A DNA stretch of 64,000 nt from Zygaena filipendulae (lineage: Eukaryota > Arthropoda > Insecta > Lepidoptera > Zygaenidae), in assembly GCA_907165275.2 (NCBI GenBank), contig CAJRBF020000012.1, positions 124,001 through 188,000 on the forward strand, read 5' to 3'. Below the pieces are notes generated by a model that was given only the letters and a program-made list of their open reading frames with translations, searched no databases and had not been told where the DNA came from. Below are positions 8,630 to 18,539 of this stretch, piece after piece. A program made the position numbers and the translations under genes. Each line of letters opens with the position of its first letter. Position 1 is the stretch's first letter.

Positions 8630-11372
8630 TTATTTGTAATATTTGTACAAGTGAATAGCATTATAATTGCCTTTAAGGTTATCAGTGTTCACGTCTTGTA
8701 GAGTATAAACATTATTGAAAGGCACGGCGGCCACTCTGTATGGACCTTCATACAAAAATTCAAACTTTTTTGTCTCTTTACGCCCTTTAACGGACCTGTT
8801 ATCTCTACGTATTTTTACTAAGTCACCAATTTGAAATACAATTAATTTATGACTCTTGTCATATTTCGTGCGTCGTACATTACTAGCACTTTTTAAATTC
8901 TCTCGAACTTGAGTTCTGATATCGTGTAAATTTAAGGGTTTTCTGTCGATCATGAGCTTCTCATCAAATGATAATTTATTTGGTTCACCGTACATAACTT
9001 CACACGGAGTGAAGCCTATACTGTCATGAAAACTATTGTTATATAACTCTTCTAAAGTCGGTAGTATATTAGGCCAAGACTTATGATTCGAACCACAATA
9101 GGTTCTAAACAATCTTCCCAACTCTCTGTTTACTCTTTCAACTGTATTCGGTCTAGGATTCCTCACAGTGATATATATAGCTTTGATGCCCAACTCTTTC
9201 ACGCCATCTCTCCACACATTACTTATAAATTGCTTTCCATTGTCAGTCATTATAGTTTTCGGTTTTATAATCTGTGAAAAGTGTTTTAGTTTAGATAAAA
9301 CACTTCTGCCGGTAGCATCTTTCATCGGGTATAACTTTATAAATTTACTGAATATGTCCTGAAAGACTATTATGAATTTCAGCCCGAGGGTTCCTGCTGG
9401 TAGCGGTCCGTATATATCTGCCATTACAATGTCTCCAATGTCTTTAGACAATATCGACTGACAGGGTCCAACATATTTAATATTCTCGCTCTTTGACATT
9501 TGGCATACATGACATGTTTTAATCCTCTTTCTCACATCTCTAGTAAGCGCATGCCAATAAAATCTATCTTTAATATATTTTACAACTTTATAAGCACCTT
9601 GATGCCCCATTTCAAGGTGTACTTGATCGATTATATCGTTAATTAAGATTTTTGGAAGATATATGACTTCCTTGCTCGTCTCAATTGAACTATAATACAA
9701 AATGTTGTTTCGTAATTTACATCGCAATATAATTCTATCTGATCTACTTTGTGCCACACTCACGCTTCCCAGACGTTCTTTAATTGCGCTGATATCAGCG
9801 TCTAATGATTGTAGTTCAGATAATCGGTTCAATTTTTCTTTGAGCTCAACATTTTCAGTAGTTTCTGTATATAATATCTCGAAGCATATACCCCTATCTT
9901 CCTGTATATGCTTGCCCTCAGGCAAATATCTCGATAATATATCAGCAACTAAATTTTGTTTTCCTGTTATGTGTTCTACTTTATAATTAAACTGTTCCAA
10001 ATAAAGTATCCAACGCGTTACTCTACTGTTATAAAGCTTCCAATTCTTCACGAATTCTTTATGATCAGTTTTAATCGTCAACTGTGCACCTCTTAGATAT
10101 GTTTCAAACTTTTTTATACAACTTATTATTGCATAAAATTCTTGTTCAGTTACTGTCCAGTTTAATTCTGGTCCTTTTAATGTTTTACTGTGATATCCTA
10201 AAATTTTCATTTCGTTATTATCGTCCAATTGATAGAGCACACCAGCCAATCCAATGCCCGAACAATCAGTCTGTAAGTAATACGGTTTATTAAAATCCGG
10301 ATGGTGTAACATCACGGTTTTTATAAATCTTTCTTTTAATCGGTCAAATGCACCTTGTTCCTCAGAACCCCACTTCCATGATTGATCTTTCTTTAATAGT
10401 TTACACAGTGGTACGATCAAATTGCTATAATCATGTATAAATCTTCGATAAAAATTACAGAGCCCCAAAAACGCTCTTAATTGTTTTACTTTCTTAGGTT
10501 TTGGAAAATCTCTTATACTCTTTAACTTGTCTGGATCTGTTTGTATCCCTTCAGTGGATATTATGAAACCCAACATCTTAATCTCTTTACATATAAACTC
10601 ACATTTTTGCAAGTTACAGGTCATACCCGCTTCATACAGTTTGCCAAGGACCGTCTGTAAATGTTCGAAGTGTAAATCCAACGTTCCAGTTGTGATAATT
10701 GCCAAGTCATCTAAATAATTCACACAAAACTCTCTTACTTCCGGACCCAATATCTTGTCCATTGCACGACTGAAACTTCCCACTGAAGTCTTCAATCCTT
10801 GTGGTAGTACATTGTAAACATACGACTTTCCATTGAAGGTGAACCCTGTGTACTTTCTACTTTCTTTACAAATCGGTATTTGAAAGTATGCATTATTTAA
10901 GTCGATAGTGGTTATATATTTCGCACCATGAAATGAATTCAAAACATCCAATTGCATTGGAGGTTTTTCAGTTTCGCCAATCATCTTTTTGTTTATGCCT
11001 CTAGCATCTAATAAGACTCTTATAGAGCCGTCTTTCTTCAATGTGAAAGTTAACGGACTACTGTATGGTGTTGACATTCTCGTTATAATACCATTACTCT
11101 CCATCTCATCCAACTTCGATTGAAGTTTCGCCCTGTAGGCGTATGGTATAGGGTAAGATCTGTTTACAATAGGAAGCTCATCGATCATCTCTATCTTATG
11201 TTCGTAGCAATTCGCTCGTCTTAGTTGTTCGGAGAACATAGAAGCATAAGATTTTAGAACAACTTTTAAAGTCTCTCTATTTCTAGTGTTTAAGTCACAA
11301 CCAATTTTTATGTTATTAAAAATACTTTCAAAACTTGAGAAATCAATTTTGCATATTGCTACAATATTCCTC
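8630..11372 (-). CDS. pol: Gypsy copy 1 Pol, C-terminal 900+ residues: RT, RNase H, integrase (5' cut off by LINE)
   Basis: Open frame from the LINE junction (AGG at 11372) to a stop at 8630; the apparent TTG start at 11374 belongs to the inserted LINE. RT has the YLDD catalytic box, followed by RNase H, an HHCC zinc finger, the integrase DDE residues (TDNGKQF; NPRPNTVER instead of the more usual HPQ-type motif) and a basic C terminus. It is about 98-99% like copy 2. A 6-bp in-frame deletion near 10055-10060 alters RNase H right after TDHK: copy 1 reads HKEF where copy 2 has HKALIF. Upstream protease sequence resumes at 16401 beyond the LINE, so this gene is disrupted. Confidence 0.9.
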
Positions 11373-11761
11373 AATTCAATTCAATTCGTTTATTTGCCAA
11401 AATATGGTACATGTAAAGGTGGTATATTATGTCAGGTACATCATATTCTGCCGTTGCTCGGCGTGCAAATGTCATATTATCAATTTTTATTAATGTATAT
11501 ACCTACTGTCTAAGTTATTTCGATCATTACAAAAGTCACATATTATAAAAATTATAAAAAATATAAAAAATATTATAAAAAATTGCCAGATTGATTATAA
11601 AAATTGTCAAATTAAAAAATTTAGTAAAACCATGTATGTCAAAATGTCATTATAGAAAATTAAAAAATAAAAATTAAAGAAACTAAATAAGACATCATTA
11701 AGAAATCATTATTCCTATTCCAACTGCGTCAAAATCTAGATAATTTCCAATTATTCAAATC

Positions 11762-14650
11762 TTATTTATGTAATATTTTTTTGCTATTCATGAAGAATTC
11801 GTCAACTGAGTAAAAACTTTCATCAATCAGCCATTTTCGTAAGGCAACGCAGAACCTATTATGAGATGAAATCTCATGTAAATGTCTAGGAAGGGAGTTG
11901 TATATGAGCGAGGCCATATAGTAACAATTTCGTTTGTATGTATGCAGTTTTGTCACTGGCATCTTTAGTGGCACCTGTGTGATTAACCTCTTGTTGCTGT
12001 TATCTTGTTGTTCAAAAAGATACATGTTCAATCTTACAAACTTTGCGGTTTCATATATGTATATGCAAGGAAGCGTCAGCAATTTCTGACTCTTAAAAAC
12101 GGGGCGACAGCTGTCAGACCATTTCATTCCCCATATTGCTCTTACACATTTCTTTTGTGCAATAAATATACGCTTAATGTCTGCGGAGTTTCCCCACAGT
12201 ACTATTCCATAGCGAATGGCTGATCCGACAAACGCGTGATATGCCGTAAGAGCTGTTTCAATAGAAGCAATACTTTTAATTTTCCTCAGAGCAAAGATGA
12301 ACCTATTTACTCTCTTGCAAGTTTGATTTATATGGCTTTTCCAGGTTAGATGCTCATCAATATGTATGCCTAAGAACTTTATTTCCTTTACCTTTTCAAT
12401 AATTTCATTATTTTTCGATACATTAAGCTGTAGCCCTTTATTTTTAAATGTTCGGAATTGCATGTACTTTGTTTTAGATACATTAATTTTTAACCCGTTT
12501 ATATTAAGCCAGTTTTCGGTATGATCTAGTGTTGAGTTTACGTTGCTTTCTAAACTTTCTTTATCGCTACAGTCAATTAGTATTGTCGTATCATCAGCGA
12601 ATAAAACACATCTTTGCCTTATTGCCTCAGGAAAATCATTAACATATATGAGAAAAAGCAGGGGCCCTAGAATACTTCCTTGAGGCACACCACAGTCACA
12701 AATGCGTGGTAATGATTCATAGGTCTCCATCACACAACCATCATCACTCATTTTAGTTATATTTGTGATATTTTTCCTGTCAGTCAGATAGGATCTAAGC
12801 CAATCAAGGACTGGACCTCTAATTCCGTATCTTTCTGCTTTCTTCAATAGAGTAATATGATCCACCATATCAAACGCCTTACTCAAGTCCAGGAAAACTG
12901 TAACTGACTGCTGCTGTTTGTTGATATCATCTAGTATCATTGATATTAAGTGGAAGGCTGCCTGTGTTGTTGATCTTTTTTTTCTAAAACCAAACTGTTC
13001 AGTGGCTAGAAGATTATTTGACTCTAAGAATTTGCTTAATCTATTGTAGAAGACTTTTTCGAAGATTTTAGAGATTATAGGCACTAATGCTATGGGTCTG
13101 TAGTTGTTTCTCTCTGCTTTATCTCCCTTTTTATGCAATGGTTTTATGATGGATATTTTTAAATTATCCGGGAAGTATCCTTCTACTAGAGAGAGATTTA
13201 TTATATGTGATAGCGGTTCCGAAATAAACTCGGAAATATCCTTTAGCACACTGGTGGTAATTTTATCATAGCCAGCCGCTTTCGTATTTCTTAGTGAATT
13301 TATGATTTTATATATTTCAGCTGGGTAAGTGGGTTCCATAAAAATACTCTGACTTACGCTGTATGTATTGGAACAGGTATTTGAATAGTTTGGGTTGTTT
13401 ATTTTGTTTTTCTGTGTAATATCAACAAAGTAATCATTAAAGCTGTTTGCTATGTCAATGCCTTTGGTTAAGCATTCTATTCCATCTATTCTGATTTCGT
13501 CAATACCAGCATGTTCCTTTGATTTAAAACCCAGGCTTTTGTTTATCAAATTCCATGATGCTTTGATTTTATTTTTAGAGGTAGAGATAAAATGTTCGTT
13601 ATGGTGTTTTTGTAATTTCACCATACAGTTTTTTAATAATTTGGAATAGGTTTTCAGCTTTTCTCTCAGTTTTAAGCATTTTGTCTTGATATAACGAAAG
13701 TGCATAGTGCGTTTATTTCGGCAAGAGACTCTTACGCCCTTCGTTATCCATTGAGACTTTTTGTGAGATAGATTTATTTTAGTTCTTATTATGGGAAAAC
13801 ACAGCCCAAAAAATAACATTAAAATCTCGTGGAAACTGTCAAATGCTTCCCTGCAACTATGTGATTCAAAAACCTCAGAAAAAGATAAACAGCTGATACA
13901 TTCTTTAAATTTCTGTAAATTTTCACTAGAAAGGTCATGTTTATACATATAGTAAAACTTTACTGTTTCAGCTTTCTTGTTCGCTGAATTTGAGGTATCG
14001 AAAAGCAAAGTTTGTGCCGTATTATGATCTGACAAAAACAAATTGTGTGTTTCTCCCTTAGCACCATATATGTTACTTAAAATATTATCGATACAGCGGT
14101 TCTGTCTGGTGGGTGAATTTATGTGACATATCATTCCAAAGTTAGACAGTAATTCTATAATATCTGTCTTATTTTTATTATCATTTATGAAATCGATATT
14201 AAAGTCACCACATATTATCAGTCTACTTGATTTCCTTTCAAATTCCTGTAATAATATTTGCAATTTTCTGAGAAAAGTATCTATATTGGAGTTAGGCGTT
14301 CTGTACACACAAATTATTATTAGTTTCAGTTCTTTAATTTCTGTACCACAAGCCTCAAAATGATTTTCGACGCTAAACTTCGTTATTTTGTCATTTATAC
14401 TACTGTTATATAGCATATTACTCTTTATAAATATACAGGAACCTCCCCTTTTTTTTTGTTTTCTTGAGAAGCATGATGCCAATTTAAATCCAGGAAGTAT
14501 TAAATTGTCTTCATCTCCCTCCCTCACAAACGTTTCTGTCAGACAGACTACATGAATATTGTTCATATATTTATTTTCTATTTCTGTGATAGCTATTTCA
14601 AGTTGGTCAATTTTTTTCAGAGCTCCTGCAATGTTTTGATGCATTACCAT
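11762..14650 (-). CDS. LINE ORF2: apurinic-like endonuclease and reverse transcriptase
   Basis: The open frame extends to 14674, but that codon is GTG; the first ATG is at 14650, 17 nt past the ORF1 stop. In the 970-codon frame, the N-terminal endonuclease shows LTET (E47), ICVYRTPN, CGDFN (156) and SDHN (215). RT shows YRPIALVP, LDLSKAFD (596-602), GVPQGS (662) and the FADD catalytic box (692). A C-terminal region of about 200 residues follows. This is the protein that nicks target DNA and primes reverse transcription from it. All catalytic residues I can identify are present and there is no frameshift, so this copy may be competent. The clade is CR1/Jockey group; exact placement needs a tree. 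Confidence 0.92.
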   Translation of the reverse strand: MVMHQNIAGALKKIDQLEIAITEIENKYMNNIHVVCLTETFVREGDEDNLILPGFKLASCFSRKQKKRGGSCIFIKSNMLYNSSINDKITKFSVENHFEACGTEIKELKLIIICVYRTPNSNIDTFLRKLQILLQEFERKSSRLIICGDFNIDFINDNKNKTDIIELLSNFGMICHINSPTRQNRCIDNILSNIYGAKGETHNLFLSDHNTAQTLLFDTSNSANKKAETVKFYYMYKHDLSSENLQKFKECISCLSFSEVFESHSCREAFDSFHEILMLFFGLCFPIIRTKINLSHKKSQWITKGVRVSCRNKRTMHFRYIKTKCLKLREKLKTYSKLLKNCMVKLQKHHNEHFISTSKNKIKASWNLINKSLGFKSKEHAGIDEIRIDGIECLTKGIDIANSFNDYFVDITQKNKINNPNYSNTCSNTYSVSQSIFMEPTYPAEIYKIINSLRNTKAAGYDKITTSVLKDISEFISEPLSHIINLSLVEGYFPDNLKISIIKPLHKKGDKAERNNYRPIALVPIISKIFEKVFYNRLSKFLESNNLLATEQFGFRKKRSTTQAAFHLISMILDDINKQQQSVTVFLDLSKAFDMVDHITLLKKAERYGIRGPVLDWLRSYLTDRKNITNITKMSDDGCVMETYESLPRICDCGVPQGSILGPLLFLIYVNDFPEAIRQRCVLFADDTTILIDCSDKESLESNVNSTLDHTENWLNINGLKINVSKTKYMQFRTFKNKGLQLNVSKNNEIIEKVKEIKFLGIHIDEHLTWKSHINQTCKRVNRFIFALRKIKSIASIETALTAYHAFVGSAIRYGIVLWGNSADIKRIFIAQKKCVRAIWGMKWSDSCRPVFKSQKLLTLPCIYIYETAKFVRLNMYLFEQQDNSNKRLITQVPLKMPVTKLHTYKRNCYYMASLIYNSLPRHLHEISSHNRFCVALRKWLIDESFYSVDEFFMNSKKILHK

Positions 14651-14666
14651 TCTACTGTTTGATGAT

Positions 14667-15992
14667 TTATTCACGAAAAATCGGTCTATTCAATCTGCCA
14701 GACAAAATTGCGTTAGTTCTCACATCAACCTGGGTGTTATCTGAAGGTGGTGATTGGTGCTTCTCAACTTTTTTAAAATAATAAGGTATAGTTCCTTTCT
14801 GTGGCACAATTTCTACTGTTCTCACTTCTTTGCGACAGATTTTGTTAGATTTATAGTAGTAGGGGATTGTTCCTTTCGGTGCCTGTCTTTCCGGGTTTCC
14901 AGCCTCACTTTTAGATTTCTTGTTAAGAGCCAAATTGTGTCTCCTTACTTGATGCATCTGCATGTGTAGTGAAAAGTGATTTCTTAGGTTCAAAAATTTA
15001 TTTTCATACTGAAGCTTATTTATCTCGTGAACCAGAATGTCTGGTATCTTATTAAAATTTTCTTCATGAACAAATGTGCAATTTTTAAAAAGTTTAGTCA
15101 CGAGTCTTATATGCATATTTAATTTCATTAAATTCAAATGTTCATTGTGAAATACATTAACTACTAAAACGTTGCAATGTGCCAAGAGTCGTAACCCAAC
15201 ACTAATTTCTGCAAGGACGCGGAAAGGATTTTTATCATTACAGCCCACCATAAAGATCACAAAGTCATTTTTTGTGTAGTTTTTGCAAATTTCTTTGCAT
15301 TCTTTTAAGACTTTTTCTGTAGTTGCGTTTGGTTTCCTTAGTGACAATATTTCATATTCATTTATTATAAGTTTCTTTTTCAATCTTATCAGCTCCTGTA
15401 CTATACCTTGTCCCTGATTATCTGCAAATACAGTTATTTTACTTTTTTGTCCTGTAGTGGTTCCCGCGCTATCCGATTTTTTAGGTTTCTCAATCGTCAT
15501 AGATATAGCAGGCACCAAATCTTTGGGTACGTTATTCTTGGTCTCATAATATATTACGTTGGTGTAATTTGTTCCTTTGGGCGAACAGTAACGTTGTCCA
15601 TCGTCCTTTAGGTAACTTTTATTCAGATCTAAATGTTTTTGTTTTTTCGTACTTTTTATTATTTTATTCGGTGTAGTCATGCTATATTGATACATCTTCC
15701 TCATTTGATCATACTTATGTCTAATATCATCTAATTCACGTTTAATAGAACCGTTCTCAAGACATAGTTTCTCGATTTCTTCCTGAGCACTGAGAAGTTG
15801 TAAATATTGATTTTCTAGTTTTCGTTTCAAATCGGTTACCTCATCAGTGTCAGTACGCGTTGACAAATCTAATACACTTTTTGCATATTTTTCGGACATT
15901 GTACTATCTAGGGAGTTATATAATGATTCCGAACTTAATGCCTTTCTAATGCGTTTTGTACGTAATGTTATAAATGGATTTGGCGAGTCCAT
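14667..15992 (-). CDS. LINE ORF1: coiled coil plus degenerate SGNH-hydrolase-like domain
   Basis: 441 codons from ATG at 15992. A strong heptad-type coiled coil spans about residues 51-100, as expected for trimerising ORF1 proteins. Residues 186-355 look like the SGNH/GDSL esterase-like domain found in CR1-type ORF1: block I reads FADNQGQG (189-196) with Asn191 where the nucleophilic Ser should be; block III GCND (250-253) fits GxND; His343 is a possible block V histidine. The missing Ser predicts a non-catalytic, probably RNA- or lipid-binding fold. The C-terminal region repeats KGTIPYY(Y/F)K twice (about 373 and 399). It likely packages LINE RNA with ORF2. Confidence 0.82.
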   Translation of the reverse strand: MDSPNPFITLRTKRIRKALSSESLYNSLDSTMSEKYAKSVLDLSTRTDTDEVTDLKRKLENQYLQLLSAQEEIEKLCLENGSIKRELDDIRHKYDQMRKMYQYSMTTPNKIIKSTKKQKHLDLNKSYLKDDGQRYCSPKGTNYTNVIYYETKNNVPKDLVPAISMTIEKPKKSDSAGTTTGQKSKITVFADNQGQGIVQELIRLKKKLIINEYEILSLRKPNATTEKVLKECKEICKNYTKNDFVIFMVGCNDKNPFRVLAEISVGLRLLAHCNVLVVNVFHNEHLNLMKLNMHIRLVTKLFKNCTFVHEENFNKIPDILVHEINKLQYENKFLNLRNHFSLHMQMHQVRRHNLALNKKSKSEAGNPERQAPKGTIPYYYKSNKICRKEVRTVEIVPQKGTIPYYFKKVEKHQSPPSDNTQVDVRTNAILSGRLNRPIFRE

Positions 15993-16395
15993 TTTAAATA
16001 AAAATCGTTACGCACCTTGTATAACGACCTTAATTTTAGCCGTAGGTAGGTACGTCACTGAGAATTGTGTATGTTCTTAACTTTATCACAGTTAAATAAT
16101 TATGTACAATTCACCATATACATATAATTTAGCTGATGTTTATTACGGTAAACTAAGTTAGCAAGGTTTATTTACAACTTATTTATAGCCTCAAATTGGT
16201 CACTTGATTAAAGTTATTTTTTTTTTTTTTATCAACAAATTTTTCACCAAATTTAACAATATCACTATTGCATTAGAGCACTACAAACACAAATCAGACA
16301 GTTTCCAGTTTTAAATGGGATTATTTGCATTTAATTATTAGTAAATATACAGAGCAGTTGTTATTTCAAACAGTGCGGGTAGGAATGTCCTCTTG
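15993..16395 (-). other. LINE 5' untranslated region
   Basis: About 400 bp upstream of ORF1, AT-rich, with an A9-plus run on the element strand (T-run near 16220). Probably carries the internal promoter, but I see no recognisable motif. Confidence 0.5.
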
Positions 16396-16400
16396 TCCTC

Positions 16401-17128
16401 TTGAACAACTGTATAAAATATTCTTTTGCATCTTTAGTTATATACATTCCAGTCTTATCAGTACTTAAATCTATGATGGCCCTATTCATCCTTAGCCAAT
16501 CAAAACCAATAATACAAGATCTTACTAATTTAGGCACAATTAAGAAACTTGTTTCAATAATTAAATCGTTAAATCTCACAGGCATCTTGTTCTTGTTCAT
16601 CTTGTTCTCTCATACTATCTGTTGTATTTTAGAGCTTTTTTGTCCGAGGACACCTCTTATTTGAATCGCTTTTACAGGCATAGTAGCTAAATTCTGATTT
16701 TTCTTTGGGATTTCGATCCAGAGCTCTTCTGATATACAGGTAATATCGCTCCCTGTGTCCAGGAGAGCCTCTATCTCAAAATTGAATATATTTATTACAA
16801 CTTCACTTTTAAAATTTTCTAGAACTTCAATTTCTCTCTGAGATTCATTTAAAACAGACTTAACATTAAGTTCTGAGATAATGACTCCCTGTTGCAACAT
16901 GTCTTGTCTATTTTGTAAGTGTTTTACAAAGTTGTACTTCATATTATTAAACCCATAGCCTAACCCCTCTTTGTGAGTCTGACCATTTAGTTCGATAGGT
17001 TTGTAGAGTCCTTGAGAATTCTTTCCTAACTTCTCGCCTGGGCGCCACCCCATGCTCTTCGTAATGTCGAACCTACGGTTCCTTACACTGCCGACTGCAA
17101 CCGGAACCCTCTTCGCAGTCTTCAGTTG
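16401..17128 (-). pseudogene. Gypsy copy 1 G-patch + retropepsin, start of Pol (one in-frame TGA; truncated by LINE)
   Basis: The frame is entered at 17128 by -1 frameshifting from gag, or from ATG 17053. Counting from the ATG, residues 1-35 (MGWRPGEKLG...GLGYGF) have the glycine spacing of a G-patch. The aspartic protease active site DTGSD is at 99-103, and the second protease signature (CIIGFDWLR) follows near 16490. A TGA at 16612-16610 lies between these two halves; CGA>TGA at a CpG-type site would explain it. The frame is otherwise continuous to the LINE junction at 16400 and resumes as RT at 11372. G-patches next to retroviral-type proteases are known from betaretroviruses and are thought to bind RNA. 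Confidence 0.82.
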
Positions 17129-17134
17129 TTTAAA
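17093..17134 (-). promoter_or_regulatory. Programmed -1 ribosomal frameshift signal (gag to pro-pol)
   Basis: On the minus strand, heptamer TTTAAAC occupies 17134-17128 in the correct phase (zero frame CCT TTA AAC), followed one codon later by the gag TGA (17124-17122). After a 7-nt spacer, GACTGC (17120-17115) pairs with GCAGTC (17098-17093), extendable by a G.U and an A-U pair, leaving a 12-nt loop. The -1 frame has no stop through 25 codons to ATG 17053 and into the G-patch/protease. Confidence 0.88.
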
Positions 17135-18111
17135 GGTGCGGTGCCTTCACTTTCCCGCTCCTCTTCTAAATTGCCCGATGTCACTGTCGACGTCGGTTTT
17201 GTTTCACTAGGTTTCCGCCACTCTTTGCGGTATTTACTTTGAAAATCTTTTTTCCAATTTTCATTAATATTCTTGTTGCATTTTTGAAATTTCACAGGTT
17301 GTTGCCATTCCTCCGCTCTATTATCATCCAAAGCCCTGAGGAATTTTGTTACCTCAGCAATCGTCTGACTCTTAGACCAGAACCATAAATCTTGTACATT
17401 AGTTGGAAAGTGTTTGATTATATCGGACACCAGATCCTCCTCCAGTATTTGTCTTGTAAGCATTTTTGCTTGCCCTACGAGCTTTATAAAATGATCGGAC
17501 ATTTTCGGTCATTTTTCCCCGTTCCATTTGTTATACGCAATCTCTCTACGTATTTTGTCCTGCTCGGGTTTTCCCCAATAAGTTTCGAGAAATTCTCGTT
17601 TAAAGTCATTAAAACTATACCATGAATCTTTATAAATTCGGGCCCACGCCTTTGCCTCCGCCTTAAGACACTCAATAGCAATTTGTACCTCGCATCTTTT
17701 CACATCACGTCTCTTTTCAAGATACGTTTCTAGGTCCTCGATAAAAGTAACTGGATGCCCCTTCTCCGGGTTACTGAATTTAGGTTTTTCGTGTTGTAAA
17801 CTCGATATATCGCTTACATATATGATTTTCTCTTGAACTTCCGGCTCTGAACTTTCAATTGTAACTTCTTGAGGTACATCTTCCTTTTCAGATGGCCGCT
17901 TAAGCTCTTGTTCGAGAACTTCAATTTTGTTTTGTAACTGTCGTGTAGTTCGCTTAAACAACTTATACAAACGATCATATTTTGTTTCATTATCAGGTAC
18001 CTCCTTTTCTCTGCCTTCGCGCCGCCTTTTACGCTGTGGCTGTACATTTTCTATTTCAGTCTCGGCTTCAACAGACTCCGTGGGTCCTACATTCTCCTTC
18101 CTCTTGCCCAT
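17122..18111 (-). pseudogene. gag: Gypsy copy 1 Gag with one in-frame TGA
   Basis: Reading from ATG 18111, a basic, charged N terminus with a Lys/Arg-rich nuclear-localisation-like patch is followed by a coiled-coil-like Glu/Lys segment (about residues 45-75) and a Ty3-type capsid region (about 110-270; WARIY...FKREFLETYWG, then LTRQILEEDLVSDIIKHFP). A TGA at 17511-17509 splits it, but both parts are in the same phase (18111 minus 17502 is divisible by 3), so it is one gene with one stop. CGA>TGA is the simplest cause. No CCHC zinc knuckle is visible; the C terminus is Arg/Lys-rich instead. It ends at the frameshift site. Confidence 0.82.
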
Positions 18112-18528
18112 TTTTATTTATGTACTGATTCACTGGATTAAAATTATTAAAAATCAAACTAAATCACAAGACAAGTCACTTAACAACTATTACACTTAAC
18201 AACTATTATGATACAATTAATTTAAGGATCGTCCTTGCGATTTCAGTAATAGAACTTTCGCTTTTAGCACTGTTAAAATGTCAATAATTGTCTTTACATA
18301 TCACTTTCACTATTAATGTTACTCGAGATAATGTCTTTTATATGTATCACTTTCACTATTGCTGTTACTCAAGATACGTATTTAAATATCACTTTCACTA
18401 TTAATGTTACTCGAGATATATGTATAATACATTATACATATAGTGTATTATATTATAATACATTATACATATATCTTTAAAATGCTTTTCGAATATAAAT
18501 AAATTTTTGAGCCTCATAGGGCGTCACA
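18112..18528 (-). repeat. 5' leader and truncated 5' LTR of gypsy copy 1
   Basis: The outer part (about 18420-18528) matches the U3 part of the 3' LTR up to GGGCGTCACA, but the rest of the LTR is missing. Instead there are three spaced copies of a 32-bp unit TATCACTTTCACTATTAATG...CTCGAGATA (about 18298, 18345, 18388). Either the 5' LTR lost R-U5 by recombination in the AT palindromes, or this subfamily has a rearranged leader. Confidence 0.5.
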
Positions 18529-18539
18529 ATAGCAACCGC

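Larger units (their letters stand above)
11373..16395 (-). mobile_element. Full-length two-ORF LINE (CR1/Jockey group) inserted in gypsy pol
   Basis: A 5023-bp minus-strand insertion flanked by TCCTC (11368-11372 and 16396-16400). Copy 2 has a single uninterrupted TCCTC at this spot (63890-63894). The 3' end is a short AATTG repeat tail (AATTGAATTGAATTG on the element strand), not poly(A). A 5' UTR of about 400 bp precedes ORF1, and ORF1 and ORF2 are both intact. The 5' end carries TCCTCTTG (16388-16395), repeated at once in the flank. Intact ORFs mean very recent insertion. Confidence 0.88.
4602..18528 (-). mobile_element. Ty3/gypsy-like element copy 1, nested and disrupted
   Basis: Minus-strand element: gag (18111-17122), frameshift site, G-patch/protease, RT-RNase H-integrase, C9/G9 polypurine tract at 8105-8113, and a 3' LTR in pieces (7952-8102 and 4602-5115). 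Its pol is nearly identical to copy 2 at 61147-64000. Insertions inside it: errantivirus, a 536-bp retroposon, BEL-A and a LINE. Two in-frame TGA codons (17511-17509 and 16612-16610) and a 6-bp deletion in RNase H add to the damage. Its right (5') terminus shares only about 110 bp with the 3' LTR. Confidence 0.85.

Noticed and set aside
11286..11513. 75-codon + strand ORF
   Set aside because: Crosses the gypsy/LINE junction and lies antisense to pol.
14667..14674. ORF2 start at 14674 overlapping ORF1
   Set aside because: The codon is GTG; eukaryotic initiation is more likely at ATG 14650, so the true coding overlap is probably absent.
16601..17515. TGA as a reassigned sense codon
   Set aside because: Other genes in the window use TGA as a stop (gag end 17122, LINE C-terminal end 39849), and insects use the standard nuclear code.
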